A stretch of DNA of 13,696 nt. It comes from Balneolaceae bacterium. GTDB lineage: Bacteria; Bacteroidota; Rhodothermia; Balneolales; Balneolaceae. Location: assembly GCA_007118525.1 (NCBI GenBank), contig SKRK01000110.1, positions 1 to 13,696 of the forward strand, written 5' to 3'. Below the pieces are notes generated by a model. The model searched no databases. It was not told where the DNA came from and worked only from the letters and a program-made list of their open reading frames with translations. Shown here piece after piece: positions 8,442 through 13,696 of this stretch (position 1 is the stretch's first letter; the number at the start of each line of letters is the position of its first letter). The position numbers and the translations under genes are program-made.

Positions 8442-9188
8442 ATGAGCGAAATGACAATTAATCTGAAAATTTGGCGCCAAAAAAGTATAGACGATCAAGG
8501 CGGATTTCAGACCTATCAGTTAAGTGAAGTAAGTGAGCATATGTCTTTTTTGGAAATGCTTGATGTATTGAATGAAAAGCTTATTAAAGAGGATATAGAT
8601 CCTGTTGAGTTTGATTATGACTGCCGGGAAGGTATATGCGGTTCTTGTAATATGGTGGTGAACGGTTCTGCTCATGGCCCCAAACGACTCACTGCTGTTT
8701 GCCAGCTTCATATGAGAACGTATAATGATGGCGACACCATTGTCATTGAACCCCCAAGAGCCGCTGCGTTTCCTGTGATCAGGGATCTGGTGGTAGACCG
8801 GTCTGCTTTAGACAGAATAATTGAGGTGGGCGGTTATGTATCGGTTAAGACAGGAGCTGCTCCCGAAGCGAACCTGATCCCCGTAGAACAGGAAGTATCG
8901 AACACTGCATTTGATTATGCTACTTGTATAGGGTGCGGAGCGTGTGTTGCGGCTTGTCCAAACTCTTCGGCCGCACTGTTTACCGGCGCAAAAGTTGCTC
9001 ACCTGAATAGCCTTCCCCAGGGCTATCCCGAGCGGAAAAGACGAACCATTGCAATGGTTGACCAGATGGCGAAAGAAGGTTTTGGAGACTGTTCAAATTA
9101 TGGTGAGTGTGAAGCTGTATGCCCGGTTGGGATCAGTATTTCCTCCATAGCAGAAATGCGTAAAAGTTACCTTAAGGCAGTTCTCTGA
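8442..9188 (+). CDS. sdhB: Succinate dehydrogenase / fumarate reductase iron-sulfur subunit
   Basis: SdhB carries electrons from FAD in SdhA to the quinone site through three iron-sulfur clusters. The 248-residue product has a plant-type ferredoxin N-terminal domain with the [2Fe-2S] ligands Cys61, Cys66, Cys69 and Cys87 (CREGICGSC then AVCQLH). The C-terminal ferredoxin domain has [13 protein letters not shown] (162-174) for the [4Fe-4S] cluster, and Cys217, Cys223 and Cys227 ([13 protein letters not shown]), which together with the upstream pattern supply the [3Fe-4S] and the last [4Fe-4S] ligand. All ligands are present. The ATG at 8442 is preceded by AGGA about 7 bases upstream, one of the few Shine-Dalgarno-like sites in the window. 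It is the last gene of the sdh operon and converges on the Rieske gene. Confidence 0.97.
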   Translation: MSEMTINLKIWRQKSIDDQGGFQTYQLSEVSEHMSFLEMLDVLNEKLIKEDIDPVEFDYDCREGICGSCNMVVNGSAHGPKRLTAVCQLHMRTYNDGDTIVIEPPRAAAFPVIRDLVVDRSALDRIIEVGGYVSVKTGAAPEANLIPVEQEVSNTAFDYATCIGCGACVAACPNSSAALFTGAKVAHLNSLPQGYPERKRRTIAMVDQMAKEGFGDCSNYGECEAVCPVGISISSIAEMRKSYLKAVL

Positions 9189-9324
9189 TCTTTGAAGTAA
9201 CCTGGCTGAATTGCCCCCCCCATTGGGATCCCTTTGGGAGAAGGCACCAGAACACGAAGGTTCACTGAGAATCATCCTTTATCGAGAAAAGCCCTGAAAA
9301 AGAGGGTGAATTCTCGCTGAACGT
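9189..9324. other. Convergent intergenic region rich in small palindromes
   Basis: This 136-base gap lies between the stops of sdhB and the Rieske gene. It begins with a run of eight C (9214-9221) that leads into an imperfect palindrome built from CCCATTGGGATCCCTTTGGG (9219-9238). A perfect 12-base palindrome CTGAACGTTCAG (9317-9328) overlaps the Rieske stop codon. A weak CCCT/AGGG hairpin lies around 9291-9305. None has a T-tract that would make a clear intrinsic terminator, although convergent genes normally need one here. Confidence 0.4.
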
Positions 9325-10419
9325 TCAGAGGTTCATCAAAGATCGCTTAATCAGCGATTGAAAGTGATAAACACCAAGCTCTCGTTCTACCGAAAATCTG
9401 CCTTTATCATAAGCTCTCGATTTTAATCCTCTCTGAACAGCTTCACAGATCTCAATATCTTCCTGCTGAATTTTTTCACTGTAGGCTATATCCTCCTTGA
9501 TGATAGGCTGCATTTTGTCTGAAACAGGATCTTTGTAATAGTAGTAAAATTCAACGATGCATTGATTCTGATCTACAGGGATCACCACATTGGTTTGCAG
9601 CCGTCCAGGAAGAATGTTCAACATCATGTTGGGATAGATGAAATAGTAGAAAGCTTCACCGTCTTCAGTCTTGTAAATATTGTCACTTCCACTGTCGGAA
9701 AAGGGGCTGTACTGTAGGGAATAGAACTCCTCAACTTCAGTTACGTAGTTTCCATAGTCGAGCATTTTGGCCAATTCAGGATGTACAATAGGGATATGAT
9801 AGCCCTCAAGATAGTTGTCGATGTAAACCTTCCAGTTGCATGCAATTGAATAGGATACTTTTGAATGAAACCGGAACTCCTCTAAATTGATAGGGGATAT
9901 GCGTTTATCAATCCCTTCTATGACACTGCTTAACGGACGGGGTTCGTCTGATATGTTGATAAAGATCAAACCCTGCCAGATTTGACATTGAACAGGGGTA
10001 AGGCCAAAATCTTTTTTATCAAAGAGGTCTACACGATCCCACTGCGGTACGCCCCGGAGTGAGCCATCCATGAGGTAAGTCCAGCCGTGATATTGGCATT
10101 GAAGCACCGATTTGGTCCCTTTCTTTACGGCTATAGGCCCGCCACGGTGCTTGCAAACGTTAAACCATGCCCGGGTATGACCGTCATTATCCGTGACGAT
10201 AAGAATTGGATTTCCGGCCACATTTCTGCAAAGCGAATCACCCGGCTCAGGTATCTCAGAAATGTGCCCGGCCAGCTGCCACTCGTTCGAAAAAATCGCC
10301 TTCATTTCCAGTTCCGACATACCCGGTTGGGTATACCAGGAAGAGGGTATGGTTTGAGCCCGTTCTATAGGCTCTTGATGGAGATCCTCCCTCGATATGA
10401 AATCAGGCAGGTTATCCAC
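9325..10419 (-). CDS. Rieske non-heme iron oxygenase, alpha subunit (carnitine/choline monooxygenase-like)
   Basis: These enzymes use a Rieske [2Fe-2S] cluster and a mononuclear iron to insert oxygen into aromatic rings or to demethylate/hydroxylate quaternary amines. In the 364-residue product the Rieske motif is CKHRGG (89-94) plus CQYHGW (108-113), giving ligands Cys89, His91, Cys108 and His111. The catalytic iron site is LEGYHIPIVH (204-213), with His208 and His213; the third ligand is probably Asp321 in QQEDIEICE. The residue that bridges the two metal sites is Glu205, where ring-hydroxylating dioxygenases have Asp; Glu at this place is known from carnitine monooxygenase CntA. No beta subunit or reductase gene is nearby, so a reductase must come from elsewhere. 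The start is GTG at 10419: an in-frame TAA lies about 15 bases upstream and no ATG is available. It begins 8 bases after the transglycosylase stop. Substrate is unknown. Confidence 0.88.
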   Translation of the reverse strand: MDNLPDFISREDLHQEPIERAQTIPSSWYTQPGMSELEMKAIFSNEWQLAGHISEIPEPGDSLCRNVAGNPILIVTDNDGHTRAWFNVCKHRGGPIAVKKGTKSVLQCQYHGWTYLMDGSLRGVPQWDRVDLFDKKDFGLTPVQCQIWQGLIFINISDEPRPLSSVIEGIDKRISPINLEEFRFHSKVSYSIACNWKVYIDNYLEGYHIPIVHPELAKMLDYGNYVTEVEEFYSLQYSPFSDSGSDNIYKTEDGEAFYYFIYPNMMLNILPGRLQTNVVIPVDQNQCIVEFYYYYKDPVSDKMQPIIKEDIAYSEKIQQEDIEICEAVQRGLKSRAYDKGRFSVERELGVYHFQSLIKRSLMNL

Positions 10420-10427
10420 AACGTGAT

Positions 10428-11249
10428 TTAGTTATACATCTTTTCAGCTTCAGCGGCGAGTGCCATTACTGCATCGGTATACATCTGGCTTGGATTATAT
10501 CGGAAAACAGCACGCTCCACGCTTCCGGTGATGTTCTTAAAATGAGCCAGGTAATTACCAACGGAGAGGATATTATTGTTCATATCAAAAATATCATCAC
10601 CCACAAACCAGCGGTTCAGTGAGTAGGGAATGAACTGCGCGTAGGTCATTGCACCGGCATAGCTCGATTTTAGTTCAAACACATCAATATTATTTCGCTC
10701 GGTGAACTTGAGAAGTTCATCAAGCTGAGCCCGTGCAAATTCGGCTCTGTAGTTTTCGGAATACATCGATACATAGGCATTCAGCGGATTAAAACTGCCA
10801 ATATTCTTGCCGAAATCCGATTCAATACCGATAATTGCCGCAATCACATATATGGGAATATCGTATTCTGCCTCAGCTATTTTAAGCTGATCGATATTGG
10901 CATCAATAAAACCGGATATATTCCGCTTTTTAGCCTCAAACCCGAGTATGCGCTGGTACTCTTCAAAAGTAAGTACACGCCGTTCGGCCGACTTCCTGAA
11001 ACGGTCTCCGATTCCGTCATAAATTTCAAATCTTGAATCCGCCAGGAAAGGTTTGAGGTCCACACCCTTTTTATCGAAATATTCAATAAGAGAGTTAAGG
11101 CTTGCCGGGGTGTCGCTGTTTACAGAAGCCTGATTAATGGCATTCGAAGCAACCGGGCCATTTGTCTGGGCTTGGAGCGTATCAGCAGCCAGTATTAACG
11201 AGCAAATAGTAAGAACAGATAATAGAGCAGTAGTGATATTTTTTTTCAT
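10428..11249 (-). CDS. MltB-like lytic murein transglycosylase (SLT_2 family), secreted
   Basis: Lytic transglycosylases cut the MurNAc-GlcNAc bond of peptidoglycan without water, leaving 1,6-anhydro ends. The 273-residue product starts with a signal peptide (about 1-28, basic n-region MKKN, hydrophobic core, likely cleavage after LQA). It then has a low-complexity spacer (about 30-50), and the catalytic region. EYDIPIYVIAAIIGIESDFG (128-147) carries the presumed catalytic Glu143, matching GVETxxG of MltB. SSYAGAMTYAQFIPYS (195-210) is the conserved GAMGxxQFMP-type segment, and RYNPSQMYTDAVMALA (250-265) closes the fold. No C-terminal peptidoglycan-binding domain is present, so it is shorter than typical MltB. 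There is no lipobox, so a soluble periplasmic protein is likely. It is followed after 8 bases by the Rieske gene, suggesting one transcript. Confidence 0.87.
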   Translation of the reverse strand: MKKNITTALLSVLTICSLILAADTLQAQTNGPVASNAINQASVNSDTPASLNSLIEYFDKKGVDLKPFLADSRFEIYDGIGDRFRKSAERRVLTFEEYQRILGFEAKKRNISGFIDANIDQLKIAEAEYDIPIYVIAAIIGIESDFGKNIGSFNPLNAYVSMYSENYRAEFARAQLDELLKFTERNNIDVFELKSSYAGAMTYAQFIPYSLNRWFVGDDIFDMNNNILSVGNYLAHFKNITGSVERAVFRYNPSQMYTDAVMALAAEAEKMYN

Positions 11250-11594
11250 TGCTAATCCTCACACAACAAATAGTTCAAATTGAAATGTAACCAACGCATG
11301 ATAACAATTTCACAATTGATTCAAAGCTCAATTATGAATTTTTAAGAAAAATTTAAATCACAACATTTTTCAAATAGAACTAAAAATTGAATAGCGTATT
11401 GTGTGGGGAGATTTATACACTTTTACAAGACCTTAATTTGAAAAAGTTAACCCAAAAGCAGGGTTAGAGTCTTTTTTAAAGATCTGCTCTAAGATCTCTT
11501 AACGTTTACGTGTCCAAAATTAGTTATTTCTAAATAGATTTAAACCTATAAGTTAAGAGTTGAAAGATTTACCTGTTTTCGAATTTTCGAGTAT
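11250..11594. other. AT-rich intergenic region between two envelope genes
   Basis: This 345-base stretch holds no open reading frame that looks like a gene. It should contain the end of the barrel-peptidase transcript and the promoter of the transglycosylase gene. On the minus strand TAATTTTG (11522-11515) matches the TAnnTTTG element but lies about 265 bases upstream of the transglycosylase ATG and lacks a clear -33 partner. A hairpin with A/T flanks lies at 11448-11466 and another at 11480-11497. Nothing else is recognisable. Confidence 0.5.
11441..11466 (-). terminator. Candidate weak intrinsic terminator downstream of the barrel-peptidase gene
   Basis: On the minus strand a six-base stem TAACCC/GGGTTA (11466-11461 with 11453-11448) encloses a seven-base loop. 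It is followed after two bases by five T (the AAAAA at 11441-11445 on the plus strand). It is about 130 bases past the stop of the barrel-peptidase gene. The stem is short, so strength is uncertain. A second stem, AGATCT/AGATCT (11480-11485 and 11492-11497) with a six-base loop, lies just before it in the same direction. Confidence 0.4.
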
Positions 11595-12686
11595 TTAAAA
11601 ACGAATATACATAGCGGGATCAACCGGGCGTCCGTCTCTTCGGATTTCAAAATGGAGATGAACACCGGTAGCCACGCCCGAATCTCCTGCGGTGCCTATA
11701 ACCTGGCCGCGTTGTACACTTTGCCCTTCTCTTACCCTCAATCTGTCGAGGTGAGCATACAATGTGGTGTACTCAGTACCGTGCCGGATAACCACCATGC
11801 GTCCGTAACCACGAGAATTTCGTGCTTCAATAACCACACCATCGGCTGCAGCCAGAATACTATCTCCGCGGTTTGCATCCAGATCAATTCCCTCATGCGG
11901 ACGAGTCCAGCGTTGTCCAAATGGAGAAGTGATTACAGCATTACCGGGAACAGGGGAGCTGAAACTCAAGCCTTCTGCACTCATGACCGATGTACGGGAA
12001 GAACTTCTGCCCGGGCGGCTTCTGCTGCCTGTCTCGCGGTTTCTCCAGGGAATTGAGATGGTGACACCAAATGTGAACGTAGATGGATTGATCTTTATAC
12101 CTGAAGCCTGTGGAGTTTGTCCGTTTACATTTCGTGCGGTAAAGGAGTTATTTTGAAAACTGTTGAATCTATATCTGGCATCCAGGCGCAAATACTTGAA
12201 TAGGTAGTATTTTGCACCAATAGTATAACCCAGTGAAAAAGAGTTACCGGAGCCCTCTGGCTGAATCCAGGCACCGGGTTCATCTTCATCCAAAATCCCC
12301 TTGAAACGCATATTCCAAAAACTACCGGAATGCACGCCTGTGTAAACGCCAATCCTGCTCCACTGAAGGCCTAAATTGACACCTACGGTGGCTTGGTTAA
12401 AGTTAACCGGACCACCTAGAAATATGGACTCTTGATTATGCAGTAAATAGTCACCATGAATGCTGTAATATAACCGGTGCCAAAAATATCTCTCTAACTC
12501 AAGTTCCAGGTTACCTTTTTGTGTGAAACTGATATCACCACCAAATGCAGGGTTTTGAGTTATATCAAGTTCATACTGCTGAACGGAATAGCCCAGGGAA
12601 AAGCGGTAGTTTTGAGCATGGAGATTAACTGCTGTGAATAGAAAAATCACAAGAGAAATCATTGCCGCTGACACAAATGGGTGCAT
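11595..12686 (-). CDS. Outer-membrane beta-barrel fused to a LytM/M23 zinc metallopeptidase domain
   Basis: M23 peptidases cut peptide cross-links in peptidoglycan. Numbering here counts from a GTG nine bases further upstream (12695); I prefer the ATG at 12686 (codon 4), though either is possible. A signal peptide ends near residue 27 (NLHAQ). Residues about 29-217 alternate polar and hydrophobic residues in roughly eight strands, for example RFSLGYSVQQYELD, ATVGVNLGLQWS and TFTFGVTISIPW, and the last ends in an aromatic, as expected for an outer-membrane barrel. An Arg/Ser-rich linker (218-240) leads to the M23 domain: HEGID (267-271), YAHL with His315, and HLHFEI (346-351). Zinc ligands are therefore His267, Asp271 and His348; catalytic helpers are His315 and His346. 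The peptidase looks active. The barrel would place it in the periplasm facing the cell wall. Confidence 0.85.
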   Translation of the reverse strand: MHPFVSAAMISLVIFLFTAVNLHAQNYRFSLGYSVQQYELDITQNPAFGGDISFTQKGNLELELERYFWHRLYYSIHGDYLLHNQESIFLGGPVNFNQATVGVNLGLQWSRIGVYTGVHSGSFWNMRFKGILDEDEPGAWIQPEGSGNSFSLGYTIGAKYYLFKYLRLDARYRFNSFQNNSFTARNVNGQTPQASGIKINPSTFTFGVTISIPWRNRETGSRSRPGRSSSRTSVMSAEGLSFSSPVPGNAVITSPFGQRWTRPHEGIDLDANRGDSILAAADGVVIEARNSRGYGRMVVIRHGTEYTTLYAHLDRLRVREGQSVQRGQVIGTAGDSGVATGVHLHFEIRRDGRPVDPAMYIRF

Positions 12687-12792
12687 AGATATCACAGGTG
12701 ATGATATTATCGATATTTTTAATAAAGATATCTCCTGCGGTTTAAAGAAGCGAGCCTAAAAAGATAATTCAACCCTGATCTATAATATCGGC

Positions 12793-12826
12793 CAAAATTA
12801 CTTGCTGTAAAGTAGTTTCATGCCAA
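12793..12826 (-). promoter_or_regulatory. Candidate promoter for the barrel-peptidase gene
   Basis: On the minus strand TAATTTTG (12800-12793) matches the Bacteroidota -7 consensus TAnnTTTG. A TTG (12826-12824) lies 23 bases upstream, at the long end of accepted spacing. The transcript would begin near 12786 and leave a leader of about 100 bases. It follows a strong terminator, so a fresh promoter is expected here. Confidence 0.35.
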
Positions 12827-12843
12827 GCCTGGTCTGTCGCAAG

Positions 12844-12922
12844 AAACCCGCAAAGTTTCCTCTCTGTAATAGTCACATTCTTCTAAATTGGGAATGATTT
12901 AAAAGAAAAACTTAGCGGGTTT
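12844..12922. repeat. Pair of 15-base inverted repeats 49 bases apart
   Basis: AAACCCGCAAAGTTT (12844-12858) and AAACTTAGCGGGTTT (12908-12922) are reverse complements with one mismatch in 15 bases. The 49 bases between have no ORF. The element lies just downstream of the lipoprotein terminator in the minus direction and just upstream of the barrel-peptidase promoter candidate. It could be a stem-loop RNA, a protein-binding dyad or a tiny mobile remnant; I cannot tell which. Confidence 0.5.
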
Positions 12923-12931
12923 ATCGTTGAC

Positions 12932-12966
12932 AAAAAAAAACCTGCTATAGACTATATAGCAGGTTT
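12932..12966 (-). terminator. Strong intrinsic terminator of the DUF4168-type lipoprotein gene
   Basis: A perfect 12-base stem AAACCTGCTATA/TATAGCAGGTTT (12938-12949 and 12955-12966) has a five-base loop. On the minus strand it runs into nine consecutive T (12940-12932 on the plus strand as A). It starts 37 bases past the lipoprotein stop at 13004. The plus-strand side also has a short T-rich tail (TTTGTTT), so it could work in both directions. Confidence 0.85.
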
Positions 12967-13003
12967 GTTTCAATTTGAAAGGGATTCAGATGCAGCTCTG
13001 TTA

Positions 13004-13531
13004 CTACTGCATTTGTGGTTGTCCCATCATCTCCTGAATTCTTTGTTGCAGTGACGGATCCTGCTGGAGGGCCATGTTAATGGCCATAAATCTCTCAGGT
13101 TCCATACCTTCATCTTCAATAGCACTCATGAGCTTTGACTCCATATCCTGTTCCAGTACACTAATGGTTTCTGAAGCCTTGTCAAATTTTTCAAGCTCAT
13201 CTGAACTCACATTGATATCATCATCCGGTTGACCGGTTTGACGGGCCTGGGCAATTTGATTAAATGTTTCAACTGCAAGTCCTTCATCTTCTACAATGGC
13301 TACCATCTCTTGTTGAGATTCCATTTGGATTTGCTGAACTACGGATGATGCATCAAGAAACTTCTTTAGTTCATCATCAGAAACATCAATTTCAGCTGCA
13401 GGTTGTTGCTGCTGAAACTGTTCCTGCATTGGATCTTCGGCCGGAGCCTGTTCTGTGACAGGTTCGCCCTGATCTGACTGACAGGCAAGCAGAGAAAAAG
13501 CCAGTATTGGTACTAATAAATATTTTAGCAT
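13004..13531 (-). CDS. Lipoprotein with two tandem DUF4168-like repeats
   Basis: The 175-residue product starts with a lipoprotein signal: hydrophobic core followed by the lipobox LLAC, Cys17 being the lipidated residue. A Gln/Glu/Pro-rich spacer (18-47) follows. Residues 49-97 and 107-155 are two ungapped copies of one helical unit: each begins with VSxDEL, continues with KxF and AS, and has EDEG then ExFxxI; about 17 of 49 positions are identical by eye. The pattern resembles DUF4168, a family of small secreted proteins of unknown function found widely in bacteria. The C-terminus is Gln/Met-rich. The strong terminator downstream and the gap upstream suggest a single-gene transcript. The ATG at 13531 gives a normal lipoprotein signal. 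Function is unknown; the DUF4168 assignment is from motif memory. Confidence 0.78.
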   Translation of the reverse strand: MLKYLLVPILAFSLLACQSDQGEPVTEQAPAEDPMQEQFQQQQPAAEIDVSDDELKKFLDASSVVQQIQMESQQEMVAIVEDEGLAVETFNQIAQARQTGQPDDDINVSSDELEKFDKASETISVLEQDMESKLMSAIEDEGMEPERFMAINMALQQDPSLQQRIQEMMGQPQMQ

Positions 13532-13696
13532 GATATTGTTTTGGTGTGTAGGTTTATACTTAATAGTTATAATACTAACACAAGCAAGAGAAGAGTGTTT
13601 CCCGTTTTATACGATTTAATAGGTTTTTAATTGAATTTACATTTTGACTGCTGAATCGGAAGCCATTTATTACCTGAGTTCAAGTAAAAAAATGCG
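13532..13696. other. Right-edge region without recognised gene
   Basis: These 165 AT-rich bases should contain the promoter of the lipoprotein gene, but no TAnnTTTG element is visible on the minus strand. A near match, TACATTTTG with one extra base, occurs on the plus strand (13637-13645). An ATG at 13692 at the very edge could open a plus-strand gene, but too little is visible to say. Confidence 0.3.

Larger units (their letters stand above)
12687..13003. other. Intergenic region with promoter candidate, inverted repeat and terminator
   Basis: About 317 bases separate the barrel-peptidase start from the stop of the lipoprotein gene. I see no gene on either strand. It holds, from right to left in transcription order, a strong terminator (12932-12966), a spaced 15-base inverted repeat (12844-12922), and a TAnnTTTG promoter element (12793-12800). 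It also holds a small dyad ATATCA...TGATGATAT (about 12688-12707) just upstream of the barrel-peptidase ATG. Confidence 0.6.

Noticed and set aside
9189..9324. A missing sdhD gene after sdhB
   Set aside because: The five-helix, four-His SdhC is a type B anchor that needs no SdhD; absence is normal.
11480..11497. Repeated AGATCT as a possible short direct repeat or att site
   Set aside because: AGATCT is self-complementary and only six bases long; a small hairpin is the simpler reading and no integrase or mobile gene is near.
12927..12958. TTGACA followed by TATATA, resembling a sigma-70 promoter on the plus strand
   Set aside because: Spacing is 20 (or 13 to the other AT box), it overlaps the terminator stem, no plus-strand gene follows, and the genome appears to use TAnnTTTG elements.
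13692..13696. ATG at the right edge as a gene start
   Set aside because: Only five bases are visible, so coding cannot be judged.

Overview
The window is an ordinary bacterial chromosomal segment that most resembles the Bacteroidota/Balneolota group (inference). The support is a Bacteroidota-type omega subunit, a three-subunit type B succinate dehydrogenase with a single cytochrome b anchor, a Bacteroidota-style GlmM, few Shine-Dalgarno sequences, and copies of the TAnnTTTG promoter element known from that group. There are 14 protein-coding genes, the first cut by the left edge. I see no tRNA, rRNA, CRISPR array, insertion sequence or phage gene.

Left part (1-5568), all on the minus strand. 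Read in the direction of transcription, a TTG-started YigZ/IMPACT protein is followed by a PduO-type cobalamin adenosyltransferase and the phosphoglucosamine mutase GlmM. After a 144-base gap with a good promoter candidate comes a tight housekeeping operon: yicC (RNase-like), gmk (guanylate kinase), rpoZ (RNA polymerase omega) and coaBC (coenzyme A synthesis, truncated). Gaps inside this operon are only 2 to 13 bases. It joins RNA turnover, GMP phosphorylation, transcription and CoA synthesis.

Middle (5569-9188), plus strand. This is the sdhC-sdhA-sdhB operon for a membrane-bound succinate:quinone oxidoreductase. The anchor is a five-helix, probably di-heme protein, and no sdhD is needed. The flavoprotein and iron-sulfur subunits keep all expected cofactor ligands.

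Right part (9189-13696), minus strand, is the more accessory region. It encodes a tandem DUF4168-type lipoprotein, an outer-membrane beta-barrel fused to a LytM/M23 zinc peptidase domain, an MltB-like lytic transglycosylase, and a Rieske non-heme iron oxygenase that starts 8 bases after the transglycosylase gene. Two of these four are predicted to act on peptidoglycan, so the region has a cell-envelope flavour. The barrel-peptidase fusion is the most unusual item: it looks like an OmpA layout in which the peptidoglycan-binding domain is replaced by a peptidoglycan-cutting one. The intergenic stretches here hold a strong terminator, two smaller hairpins and a widely spaced 15-base inverted repeat.

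I did not find convincing evidence of a wholly new multi-gene system. The best leads are the barrel-peptidase fusion, the transglycosylase-Rieske pairing, and the unexplained inverted repeats.
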